Positions 9,812 through 17,631 of a stretch of 25,000 bases of DNA are shown one piece after another. Numbering within the stretch: the first letter of the stretch is position 1; every line of letters starts with the position of its first letter. The notes under the pieces were generated by a model. That model was given only the letters and a program-made list of their open reading frames with translations. It did no database searches and was not told the DNA's origin. Both the position numbers and the translations under genes were made by a program. Origin of the DNA: Prorocentrum cordatum (taxonomy: Eukaryota; Sar; Dinophyceae; Prorocentrales; Prorocentraceae). The stretch lies in the NCBI GenBank assembly GCA_963575745.1, contig CAUYUJ010019917.1, positions 87,501-112,500 on the forward strand. The letters run 5' to 3'.

Positions 9812-9953
9812 AAGCGCATTCCACTCCTCGCACAATAACTACTCGTAAATGGCCTGGATCCGCCGCGAGGGGTCTACGATGTATCACACCGAGTCAAACA
9901 GACGTGTTCCGGACGCTTGCGAGTAGGCACTTTGTGAGTAGTGGAACGCGCTC
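9812..9953 (+). mobile_element. Family A MITE-like element, copy 3
   Basis: A ~142-bp unit starting AAGCGCATTCCACT and ending GTAGTGGAACGCGCTC. Inverted arms carry CTACTCGTAAATGG and its counterpart GCTTGCGAGTAGGCACTTTG. The interior aligns with copies 1 and 2. Copies 1 and 3 also share GGTGAC immediately after the right end, so the element may extend six bases further or have a preferred flank. Confidence 0.75.
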
Positions 9954-10007
9954 GGTGACTTCCAACCCCCTCCTTCCGAACTCCTCCCCCTGCTGCCGGC
10001 CCCTTCT

Positions 10008-10167
10008 TCAACCGTCGATTCCCTCGAAATGATGGGGAAATATGGGAAGTGGAGGGAAGACGAAAACCCAAAACATCTGGTCAAGGATGGGGACTCTTGG
10101 GATTTGTATCTATCTATTTGTGTGCCCGTTGGGCCACTCTAAAAGTGTATGTTTCTGTTGTGCTGCC
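10008..10167 (-). repeat. Family B repeat, copy 1 (reverse orientation)
   Basis: The reverse complement of this ~160-bp segment aligns closely with 15401-15587. Shared words include CAGCACAAC, CACTTTTAGAGTGG, ATAGATAGATACAAATCCCA, TTTTGGGTTTTCGTCTTCCC and TCATTTCGAGGGAATCGACG. It ends abruptly after GACGGTTGA, so the right part of the family consensus is missing. Confidence 0.75.
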
Positions 10168-10551
10168 ACCCACCCCGGAGGTGCCCGCGCGTTGCCGCTC
10201 TGCCGTCCTTGGACAGGGGGGCGCTCATCAGCTTCCTCGCGGCGCGGGCGGACGAGGCTTCTGCCTCGTCCTGGTCGTCATCCAGCTCGTCATCCACTCT
10301 CTCACAGTCAACTCGAGGCTGGATGGGTTGAGAGCTCGGGGGGTCGCTCGGGAGCAGGCCATCGCAGAAAGATGCGCGATACATGCCACATGACGTTTGC
10401 TTTTGGCTGAATACCGCCAGCCCTTGGAGAGCAGGTGGTTTAGCAAGTGAGCTGTTTCAACCTCCTCATTCACCTATGGGAAGATAGTTCTTCAACCCCA
10501 TACCCCCTTTCTCCCCTGGGTCTGGTGGGAGAGTCGCGAGGGGTGAGAGCG
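10168..10551. other. No gene recognised
   Basis: Unique GC-rich sequence with short TCGTCATCC-type trinucleotides near 10265-10300. No supported gene. Confidence 0.45.
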
Positions 10552-10895
10552 TCCGATATGGCGCAAGATGGCCCTGAGAGAGCATCAGGTAGCCCGAGAT
10601 GGCTTCCAATGTCGCGCAAGACAGATAGCCCGATATGGATGAAGATAGCCCCCAGGATGCCTCCAAGAGGCCCGAATAACGCCTTAAGTGGCCACGAAAC
10701 ATCCCACGGACCTCCCCCGAAGGCTAAAATCCTTCCAACCCCATCAGGAAAAATCAGTGTGTTGTGCAATCTCGCATGTTCGCTTCCGATGGGCCACGGA
10801 AGCCTCGAGACGGTCCAATCTGGCCCACGAGAGCCCAACGAGGGGCCCAAGAGGGGCCCAGGACGGCCCAAAGAGCGATCCAATGCGGCCCCAAG
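10552..10895. repeat. ~11-bp periodic tract (CCCAAGAGG / GATGGCCC words)
   Basis: In the right half CCCA-containing words start at 10824, 10834, 10846, 10857, 10867, (TCCA) 10878-10879 and 10890, so spacing is 10-12 bp. The left half has GATGG/GATAGCCC words at similar spacing but more diverged. This tract abuts the B element that starts at 10901. Confidence 0.5.
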
Positions 10896-10900
10896 AGGCG

Positions 10901-11076
10901 TTCTTTGAAGGGGCCCCAGGACACACAAATAAATACACACAAATAAAAATGTGCCCCATATTTTCCCATATTTTCTGGGTTGTTGTCTTCCAACCCACTT
11001 CCCATATTTTCCCATATTTTCCTGGGAATCGACGATTAATTGTGTCTGTGTGTTTCTTTTCCTCCTGATTCTTTAG
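10901..11076 (+). repeat. Family B repeat, copy 2
   Basis: Starts TTCTTTGAAGGGGCCCCAGG, then ACACACAAATAAATACACAC, TTTTCTGGGTTGTTGTCTTCC, CCACTTCCCATATTTT (duplicated CCCATATTTT), GGGAATCGACGATTAATTGT and GTGTCTGTG, ending CCTCCTGATTCTTTAG. It aligns along its length with copy 3 (14262-14432). The ends show a weak inverted similarity (ACACACAAATAA against ACACAGACACAATTAA), which may be remnant terminal inverted repeats. Confidence 0.75.
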
Positions 11077-11109
11077 GCTCCCGAGGGGGGGACCCCTAAT
11101 CAAGAGCCC

Positions 11110-11225
11110 CCATTCTTAGATCGGTGGCCGCCGAGATGGCCCCGCGAGCGCCCCCAAGACCGCCGAGGGTCCCAAGAGGGGGGCACGAGCGGGCCCCCAG
11201 AGAGCGCCCTGAAGGCCTCCGGAAG
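11110..11225. repeat. ~11-bp periodic GCCCCCAAGA-type tract
   Basis: GGCCCC and CCCAAGA/GCGAGCG words recur at about one helical turn on the right side of B copy 2. It is more diverged than the tract at 12306-12430. It leads into (TCC)n. Confidence 0.4.
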
Positions 11226-11237
11226 GCCCCCCTAAGA

Positions 11238-11308
11238 GGCTCCTCCTCCTCCTCCTCCTCCTCCTCCTCCTCCCCCTCCTCCTCCTCCTCCTCCTCCTCC
11301 TACTCATC
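11238..11308. repeat. (TCC)n microsatellite
   Basis: About 70 bases of TCC units with two CCC/TAC interruptions. Confidence 0.9.
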
Positions 11309-11309
11309 C

Positions 11310-11921
11310 CTCCTTTTCCCCAAAGATGGCTCCCATCGACAGATCCGCGAAGGCATTCTTGGTGGACTCCTGCGCCTGCCCAGGCTGGCTCCGAACTTCG
11401 GTCGGACGGCTGCCCACCCCCTCGGTTCCACGCCGCGCTCCCACACCTGACTTCCTGGACCAGTGCACCTCGCCCGGGCGTCGTGCTGGATGTGCTGGTG
11501 TGGGATGCGCGAGGCCTGTTTGCGCGTCTAACGTTTACCGCAAGGGTCCACGCACACGACTATGACTACGTGGACATGTACATTCACATGTTGCTCATCG
11601 GATATTGGTATGGCAAAGCGATTTCCCCGCCCCCATGGCGCGAACAATCCGCCGACCCAAGGGGCGTCTGGGAGACGCTGTTCCGTTTGACCTGACTTGT
11701 CGCCGTCGTCGTCGTCGACGACGACGACGCCGTTGCCGTCGCCGCTCCCTTCCGTCTCCCCGGGCCCAACTCTTCAACCGCCAGCCAAAGGGAAATTGAG
11801 GAACATGGAAGTTCAATCGAAGGGATCGTCCCTTCGTTTTGATCCCTTCTCCGCCGGGGGGGGGACCCGAGAGGGGGGGGCGTCCTGGGGCGGGGGTGAA
11901 GATGGGTCCTCGGGGCAGGAG
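11310..11921. other. No confident gene
   Basis: Mostly unique sequence. A 70-residue plus frame (11483-11695) has a WDARGLF motif faintly like the start of LINE endonucleases, but too little follows to name it. An imperfect GTC/GAC trinucleotide inverted repeat lies at about 11698-11735, and G-rich runs at about 11855-11900. Confidence 0.35.
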
Positions 11922-12145
11922 AGCCCAGAATCGAATCGACAAGTCGGATCGGCGATCGAAATGAATCGGATCGGCGGACATCGGCAGCCGAGTCAAGAAA
12001 AGTCGAATCGGCAGACATTGGCTGACTACTAGGCCTCCATTGGGAAATCGGATCCCAAATCGGAATCCGAAGTCGAATCGAATCTGAATCGGAATCCATC
12101 GAAATCGAATCGAACCGAATCGGCGGAATCGAAAGAAGTCCTGTC
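11922..12145 (+). repeat. Family D repeat, copy 2 (ATCGAATCGG-rich)
   Basis: Aligns in order with 7909-8092 but is longer, because the AATCGAATCGG words have expanded in its right half. It includes GATCGGCGATCGAAATGAAT and TCGAATCGAACCGAATCGG. A long minus-strand open frame crosses it but only reflects the lack of stops in the repeat. Confidence 0.7.
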
Positions 12146-12305
12146 GGGGGGGGGGGGCCCTAGTAAAAGTACCGCCCCCAGGGTCCCTGGGGGTCCCGGG
12201 GAAGGGGCCGTCCGCGGAGGTCCCAGGCGAGGTCCCGCACGCAGGGTCGGCGGCACCGACCGCAAGCCGTCCGGAGCCCCTCCGGGGGCGGACCCTCGTG
12301 GGGCA

Positions 12306-12430
12306 TCTTGGGGCAGTCCTGGGCCCCTCTTGGGGCCCGTCCTGGGCTCGTCTCGGGGGCCTCTGGGGCGCTTGTTCGGCAGTCTTGGAGCGACATCGGG
12401 GGCCTCTTCGGCCGTCTCGGGCGCTCTGGA
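12306..12430 (+). repeat. 11-bp periodic TCTTGGGGCCC tract
   Basis: TCTTGG/TCCTGG/TCTCGG words start at 12306, 12317, 12328, 12340, 12351, 12362, then variants near 12374, 12383, 12395, 12405, 12415 and 12425. The spacing is 9-12 and mostly 10-11, close to one DNA turn, for at least eleven units. It is the clearest of four such tracts in the window. Between D copy 2 and this tract lies GC-rich DNA with a CCCCCAGGGTCCCTGGGGG palindrome near 12175. Confidence 0.6.
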
Positions 12431-12531
12431 GACCGAGAAGCCGAGTGTGCGAAAAAGGCTCCAGACCCGGAGGAATCCAAGAGCCGGATGCGACGGGGCG
12501 GCGACGGCGACCACAATGCGGCGGGCTCGAC

Positions 12532-12765
12532 GCGCAGGCCCAGACGACGAGCGGCGACGAAGCAGCGGCCGGGCGGCGAGGGCGGTCAAATAGCCGCCAG
12601 GCCGCCGCGCAGGCCCAGACGACGGGCGGCGACGGGGCGGCGACGGGGCGGCGAGGGCGGCCACATAGCCGCCAGACCGCCGCGCAGGCCCAGACGACGG
12701 GCGGCGACGACGGGGCGACGACGGGGCGGCGACGGCGGCCACATTGCCGCCGGACCGCCGCGCAG
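12532..12765. repeat. 75-bp GC-rich minisatellite, three units
   Basis: GCGCAGGCCCAGACGAC begins units at 12532, 12607 and 12682, and a partial unit starts at 12760, giving periods of 75, 75 and 78. Each unit ends with (G)CCGCCAGACCGCC-like sequence. Because 75 is a multiple of three, all frames stay open and repeat a 25-residue peptide. That is not evidence of coding. Confidence 0.8.
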
Positions 12766-12835
12766 ACCGAGTTCCTCAGAAAAGATGCAAGAGCCCTAAG
12801 TGCAAGCACTGCTTCAGTGAAATCAAGGGCTCCCA

Positions 12836-12975
12836 ACTTCGCGCTTCGCGCTGCGCGAAGCGCGAAGTGCGAATAACTTCGCGCTCTCGCGCCGCCTCCC
12901 AGGGGAGAAGGGGAGGACGAGGAGGAATCGGAGCCGAACCGCGAAGCGCGAAGCGCAAATAACTTCGCGCACTCG
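12836..12975. repeat. CGCGAAGCGCGAAG palindromic repeats
   Basis: ACTTCGCGCTTCGCG (12836-12850), loop CTG, and its exact reverse complement (12854-12868) form a perfect 15-bp hairpin. A following ~26-bp word containing AATAACTTCGCGC (12863-12889) is repeated at about 12949-12975 with few differences, next to another CGCGAAGCGCGAAGCG stretch. This is probably a dispersed palindromic repeat family. Confidence 0.65.
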
Positions 12976-13952
12976 AGGGCGCCCTTGGAAATGTACGCAC
13001 ACATACACATGCATGCATGCCATACACTGCTCCTCTTCCGATAGCGCACCTGGTGCACCAGGCGGGATGAGCCCACAAGGTGCCAGGTGCTGCGCCTGCG
13101 CGCGGACCACAGCGGGTGTCTTCTCGATCTCACCAAAACCCCGAAGCGCGAATACTGAGATCCTAACCCGTGAGACGAAGACTTGCTTATCCAATCCAGC
13201 AGGAACGCTCAGATCCATGAGCAGTCGATGGAGGCTGTGACGCTCAAACTGGCAAACTGTCTTAATAAACTTCGCACGTGCACTCTGGCCATCCATCATC
13301 TGCTGAGACATCCTCACGACTCGCTCTTAAAGAGGCGTGGCGCGTAAGAGTCACCGCCTGCGTGCTGTCAGGGCCGAACAGAGAGCGCCGTTCGCAAACA
13401 TACATAACACCATAACACCATAACCACTCCACACTGGACCACCGTGGGGCACGTGGGTGTCCGAGATCCGACGCCGTGCAAAACCACACCACGCCGCGAG
13501 AAGTCACTACCAGAGCTCTTCTGCGACATATCTGAAGCCACATCGATCGCGGAGGATTTTGGGGCCCGATCGGACGAAAGCACCTGGACTTGTTTCCATA
13601 AGTGAGCATCGATCAACCGACCCTTCTCCCAATACATTTGGCCTGGGCCCCACTGGCCGATCTACCCCCCTAGATGGAGATCTGGGCTGTTTCCTTCGGG
13701 CTTCGAGGGGCGCATACCCAACTGGTGTGCTGAGATGGTGGGGGTCTGAGTGGGGATGGGGATGGGGATCGGGGCTGGTGAAGACAGTCAGAGCAGCCGG
13801 GCGCCCGGACGGCGCCTCGGCAACAGAGCTCGGCCGAATCAGCAGAGAGTGATCAAAGAGCCCCCTCGAGCACCACTCGAAACGAGCATGGTGCCATCGA
13901 CGGCAGGCGACAATCATCATCCACTGAACAACGTTGGAAAGAGTCGGCTTGA
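12976..13952. other. No gene recognised
   Basis: Unique sequence of moderate GC content. Several open frames of 75-180 residues on both strands have no recognisable domain. A GGGGATGGGGATGG run lies at about 13750-13770. Confidence 0.45.
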
Positions 13953-14028
13953 AGGGGAGGGGGAGGGGGAGGGAGGAGGGAGGGGGGAAGGGGACGCGGG
14001 AGGGAGGAGAGAGGGAGGGGACGGGGCT
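13953..14028 (+). repeat. G-rich purine tract (GGGGAGG)n
   Basis: About 75 bases of GGGAGG/GGGGAGG repeats on the plus strand with very few pyrimidines. It could form G-quadruplex or triplex structures. A (GAAC)n run follows at about 14145-14170. Confidence 0.7.
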
Positions 14029-14261
14029 GTACAAAACAAGTGGCACGCGTGCCCTGGCTCTTGCACCAAGGAGCTGCGAGAGAAGGGAGGCGTTCGCCTC
14101 CTTCCTCCAGGAGTTTCCTTCCGAGGCCGAGGGGGGGGGAGGACGAACGACGAACGAACGAACGAACGACGACGAAAAGAAAGAGAGCGAGACCCGAGCT
14201 CTAGAGCACAGCTGTGCAAGAGAAGAAGACCTGGATCTGGAGGTTCCTCCGCCAAACTAAC

Positions 14262-14432
14262 TCTTCTGAACGGGCCCTGGGACAGACAAATAAATACACA
14301 CAAACAACCAGATTCCCTACATGTTCGCATATTTTCTGTGTTTGTCTTCCCCCCCACTTCCCATAGTCTCCCATTTTTTCGGGGGAGTCGACGACTAATT
14401 GTGTCTGTGTTTTTTCCCCTCCTGACTCTTCG
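14262..14432 (+). repeat. Family B repeat, copy 3
   Basis: Starts CTCTTCTGAACGGGCCCTGG and aligns through ACAGACAAATAAATACACAC, TTTTCTGTGTTTGTCTTCC, CCACTTCCCATAGTCTCCC and GTCGACGACTAATTGTGTC to CCTCCTGACTCTTCGG. It is closest to copy 2. The outer ends carry ACAGACAAATAA and, inverted, ACAGACACAATTAG. Confidence 0.75.
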
Positions 14433-14519
14433 GCCGTGCGCCGTGGCGAAGTGAACCCCACCCTCCCCCTCAGAAATCGTGGGGGGTAGGGGTAGGGTTC
14501 GCATGTGGCCCCCTATCCA

Positions 14520-14751
14520 AGATGGGGTCGGAGTAGATGGGGTCGGAGGATCGCGACGCCTCGCCGATGCCTCGCCGATGCATCGGCGATGCATCGCCGA
14601 TGCATCGGCGATGCTCTGGCGGTGTCGGCGATGCATCGGCGACGCCGGCGTGGGGAAACGCGGGCTCCAAATCCAGCCGCATCGGCGATGCATCGCCGAT
14701 GCATCGGCGATGCGGCGCGATCCTTCGACACCATCTACTCCGACCCCATCT
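14520..14751. mobile_element. 232-bp fold-back element with GATGCATC palindrome core
   Basis: The first 21 bases (starting AGATGGGGTCGGAG) and last 21 bases are exact reverse complements. The match continues inward to about 36 bp with two mismatches, ending GGATCGCG / CGCGATCC. The interior is made of alternating GCATCGGCGATGC and GCATCGCCGATGC words every 10-11 bp, on both sides of a ~55-bp unique centre that reads GGCGTGGGGAAACGCGG. The whole unit is nearly self-complementary. No other copy is seen here. Confidence 0.75.
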
Positions 14752-15400
14752 GGGAGGCCTAGAACGCAAGGACCACATCCCCAGAAGTGATTTCGAGCAC
14801 CCAGGACAAATATCGAAACGGTGTCGAACGAGTGTCGCCTCCCAGGGCCCGACACGTGAAAACCCTCTAGTTTCGGTACTTGCTCAGTGCTCGATATTTT
14901 TTCTGATGGTCAAGGCTAAAGTAGGCTGGAACATCAGAACCCATGGGGCCCGACTACATGCCTCCGGGTAGCCTGGACAGACAGAAGGAGCCTCTTGAGA
15001 GACGGCACCGGCGACGACAACCCTCGGCACTTCCCAGGGCGAGTCCTGCGGATATGCGAGGGGGCCGTGAAGTACGCCTTCCTCGACTTGCGGCGGGAGA
15101 CGCTCACGGTGGCCTGAGGAGCCAGGGGCCAGCGAGAGCGAGGACGGCAGCGACGAGAAGGACGAGCTCCGAGAAAGTTCGTGCTTGTGCCGTGTGTTTC
15201 TATCCGATGTTGTTTGCCTTTCTCGGCGCCCATGCCAGGAGGAGAGGAAGCGGAGGAGAGGGGGCGCAGCTGGCGGGCAGAACTCGCCCCAGTCGTCGGC
15301 ACGCTCAGCGCGGAGGCCAGGAGCGGCGAACGTTTGCGCCGGCGCGGGCGCCTGCCCAGGAAGGCAGGGTGCGCCGAAGAGGGGGGCCACCAATCGAAGG
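14752..15400. other. No gene recognised
   Basis: Unique sequence, including GC-rich stretches at 14985-15400. Frames of 140-210 residues exist on both strands without recognisable domains. Confidence 0.45.
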
Positions 15401-15587
15401 GCAGCACAACATGCACATACACTTTCAGAGTGGTCCAAGGGGCACACACATAGATAGATACAAATCCCAGGAGTCCCCAACCGTACGTTTTGGGTTTTCG
15501 TCTTCCCTGCACTTCCCATAGTTCCCCATCATTTCGAGGGAATCGACGGTTGATTGTGAATGTGTCTTTTTCCCTCCTGAATAAACT
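15401..15587 (+). repeat. Family B repeat, copy 4
   Basis: The most complete copy. It starts GCAGCACAACATGCACATAC, includes ATAGATAGATACAAATCCCA, TTTTGGGTTTTCGTCTTCCC and GGGAATCGACGGTTGATTGT, and ends CCTCCTGAATAAACTTCGGG. The F element starts directly at its right end. Confidence 0.75.
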
Positions 15588-15704
15588 TCGGGAGCTGCGC
15601 GCGGATTTCTTGAATCTTCGTTGAGCCCCCCTGGCGGCGCCTCTGGCGCCACCCCCTGGCGAGCGGAACGCGCCAGGGAAGGGAGTTCCCCGCGGACCTC
15701 CGAG
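15588..15704 (+). mobile_element. Family F fold-back element, copy 1 (three-hairpin)
   Basis: Outer arms GCGCGCGGATTTCTTGAATC and, decayed and inverted, CCCCGCGGACCTCCG enclose two hairpins in series. The first is GCGGCGCC, loop TCT, GGCGCCAC (15634-15652, one mismatch). The second is CTGGCGAGC, loop GGA, ACGCGCCAG (15656-15676, two mismatches). The reverse complement of copy 2 has the same order of arm, hairpin, hairpin and arm. Confidence 0.6.
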
Positions 15705-15927
15705 ACATGATGCTTCGTCTTGCTCTGCTGGGGATGAAGGGGGGGGGAGGGGCAACGATAGGGGGGGGGACTAGCAAAGGGGCGCACACATCGACTCGAA
15801 ATCGTCGATACATCGCCGACAGATCGGCGAGAGGCACCCGATAGTAGATCCGCACGTTCCTGGGCAGGTTAGAGCTATCGGGCCCCGATCTGGAGGAGGA
15901 AAACAGCACACACACACACAGAAACTT

Positions 15928-15970
15928 TGGGAGGTCCGCGAGGATGTCTTGGATCCGCGCTGGGCCCCCA
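15928..15970 (+). repeat. Family F solo arm
   Basis: GGGAGGTCCGCGAGGATGTCTTGGATCCGCGCTGG-type sequence matches the outer arm of the F elements. No second arm follows; an 11-bp periodic tract begins instead. Confidence 0.5.
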
Positions 15971-16048
15971 TCTTGGACCATCTTGGGGGCCTCTTGGGGC
16001 CACCTTGGAGGCCGCTTGGGCGTCCTGAGGCCCCTTGGGGGCGCTGGG
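15971..16048 (+). repeat. ~11-bp periodic CTTGGGGGCC tract
   Basis: TTGG cores at 15973, 15983, 15994, 16005 and 16016, a variant at about 16026, then 16035 and 16044: spacing 10, 11, 11, 11, ~10, ~9 and 9. The word pattern (CTTGGGGGCC) matches the tract at 12306-12430. Confidence 0.55.
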
Positions 16049-16130
16049 GAGGGGGTGTCAAAAATGGGGGCCCGACGTCACGGAGGTGGGAGGGGCGCTT
16101 TTCGGCGAGGGGGGGGGGGCGGTATATTAG

Positions 16131-16262
16131 TACCATTGTTAATATTGCTATCAATATTACTATTACCACAATGACTATCTTTGTATTATCATCATTGTGA
16201 GTATTAGTATCATCATTCGTATCGCATAATTATATACGCTTATATATAGATATACAGAGAGA
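16131..16262. repeat. AT-rich island with ATT/ATC trinucleotides
   Basis: About 130 bases of TATTA, ATCAATATTACT and TATATA words in otherwise GC-rich DNA, ending with TATATATAGATATACAGAGAGAG. No gene is seen. Confidence 0.75.
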
Positions 16263-16289
16263 GACCCAGGGGAGGAGGGGGGGGGAGTG

Positions 16290-16306
16290 TCCATATCCAC
16301 CGCCTG
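16290..16306 (+). repeat. Exact copy of the 17-mer found at 1931
   Basis: TCCATATCCACCGCCTG, identical to 1931-1947. A GGCCTCGGCC repeat follows at about 16324-16345. Confidence 0.6.
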
Positions 16307-16475
16307 CCTCTCGGAAATGCGGCGGCCTCGGCCGGCCTCGGCCGCCCCGGCCCCCCTCCCCCCTTCGGGCGTGCTCGTGGGGATCGCTTCCCTAAACGGC
16401 TAGACGCAGGGCCTCCTCCTCTCGCCGCTGCCCTGTAGCTTGCACAGAGAAAAATGCCATAGACATAAACTGTTG

Positions 16476-16605
16476 GCGCTCCACGCGGAGTTCTTGGATC
16501 CGCGCTGGACGCTCCTCTCTGGCGCGCGGAGCGCGCCAGGTGCGGCGCCGGAGGCGCCGCCAGGGGTCTCCAGCGCCGATCCGAGAAATCCGCGCGGACC
16601 TCCGA
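16476..16605 (-). mobile_element. Family F fold-back element, copy 2 (three-hairpin)
   Basis: The outer arms 16481-16509 and 16569-16597 are reverse complements at 25 of 29 positions and contain TTCTTGGATCCGCGCTGGA. Between them are two perfect hairpins with identical GGA loops: CTGGCGCGC/GCGCGCCAG (16519-16539) and GCGGCGCC/GGCGCCGC (16542-16560). The reverse complement matches copy 1 at 15588-15704. The whole could adopt a three-way or cloverleaf-like fold in single-stranded DNA or RNA. Confidence 0.7.
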
Positions 16606-16834
16606 GCTCTATATATTTATGTCATTGTTCGTTCGCCTGTTGTAGCCCCCCGCTGCTCTCCCGCAACTGGTGCTGCGGCTGCTGATGCTGCCGACAGTCC
16701 GCCTCGCGTTCACTCCACATGCATCTCTCCTTCCCTCTCTCTCCCTCTCCAAGGCCCGAGGGGCAACGGCCTTCTGCTTCATGGCCTCAGACTCGGCTGC
16801 CGCGCGGGGCTCTTGGAATGGAGCTCTTGCTTCC

Positions 16835-16855
16835 GTAGGGTCACAATGGCTACGG
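16835..16855 (-). other. Possible dinoflagellate spliced-leader relic
   Basis: On the minus strand the sequence starts CCGTAGCCATTGTGACCC. The conserved dinoflagellate spliced leader, from memory, starts CCGTAGCCATTTTGGCTC. The first 11 bases are identical, and 13 of the first 14 match. A leader relic would mark the 5' end of a retroposed mRNA on the minus strand below 16835. The short minus-strand frame there (starting near 16782) has no recognisable domain, so the match may be coincidence. Confidence 0.3.
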
Positions 16856-17521
16856 GCTGGTGAAGGCAAAACAGCGAAGCTGGCACTGCACGCGCGCACA
16901 CCAACACTCACCTTGTAGATCGGCGTCCGCGCGCGGGGCGACGCGGTGGGAAAGTCGGGCAGGCGACCAGCCCGGACTGAAAAGGTGGCGTGGGCGAAGC
17001 GACAGTCGCCGAGTTCAGTGCAGCACATCACGGGCCAGCGACACAGTAAGGACAAGGAGGGCCGAGGAGATCGCGGGACAAAACAGCCAAAGCCGGCTAA
17101 CGGAAACAAGGACAAGGAGAAACGGACAGGGACAGACAACACCGCCATGACCGACCACGCGGGGGACAAAACGAGAGGCAGACGGGGACTACGGAGGCCA
17201 CACACGAGGGCAATGGAGCAAGCGAGGAGGAGGAACCAGGTAACAGAAACAGCCGAGGAAGAGGAACAGAACACGCGCACACACATGCACACACACACAC
17301 AGATACACACACCGATTTTGTGGCGTCGCGGACACGCGTGCGGCGGCGCGGCGTAGGGCAAGTCATGCGAAAGAACATGCACCTGGTTGGGGGTTGGAGC
17401 CCAAGCGAACCCCAAACACACCCAAACGCACCGCAAACATGCCCCAGACACCCCCAAACACCCCCAGACACACCGTGACTCACGCAACTCACGCCAGACA
17501 CACCCAGACACACCCCGACAT
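16856..17521. other. No gene recognised; CA-rich stretches
   Basis: Purine-rich GGACAAGGAG-type DNA, a (CA)n run at about 17278-17312 and CCCCAAACACAC/CCAGACACACC short repeats at 17405-17515. No supported gene. Confidence 0.5.
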
Positions 17522-17524
17522 GAC

Positions 17525-17620
<96 letters not shown>

Positions 17621-17631
17621 TACTCCGACTG
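17522..17631. repeat. (GAC)n microsatellite
   Basis: About 110 bases of GAC with one GAT unit, followed by ACTCCGAC-type derivatives to about 17680. Confidence 0.9.

Noticed and set aside
11483-11695. WDARGLF motif as a LINE endonuclease start
   Set aside because: Only one short motif resembles the family, and no downstream catalytic motif follows before the stop.
11595-13136. 513-residue minus-strand open frame
   Set aside because: It crosses family D, the 11-bp tract, the 75-bp minisatellite and the CGCGAAG palindromes. Its internal 25-residue repeat is the minisatellite period, and no domain is recognisable.
14560-14716. CRISPR-like spaced palindromes
   Set aside because: Repeats are 10-13 bp and contiguous, without unique spacers, and lie inside an inverted-repeat element in a eukaryotic context.
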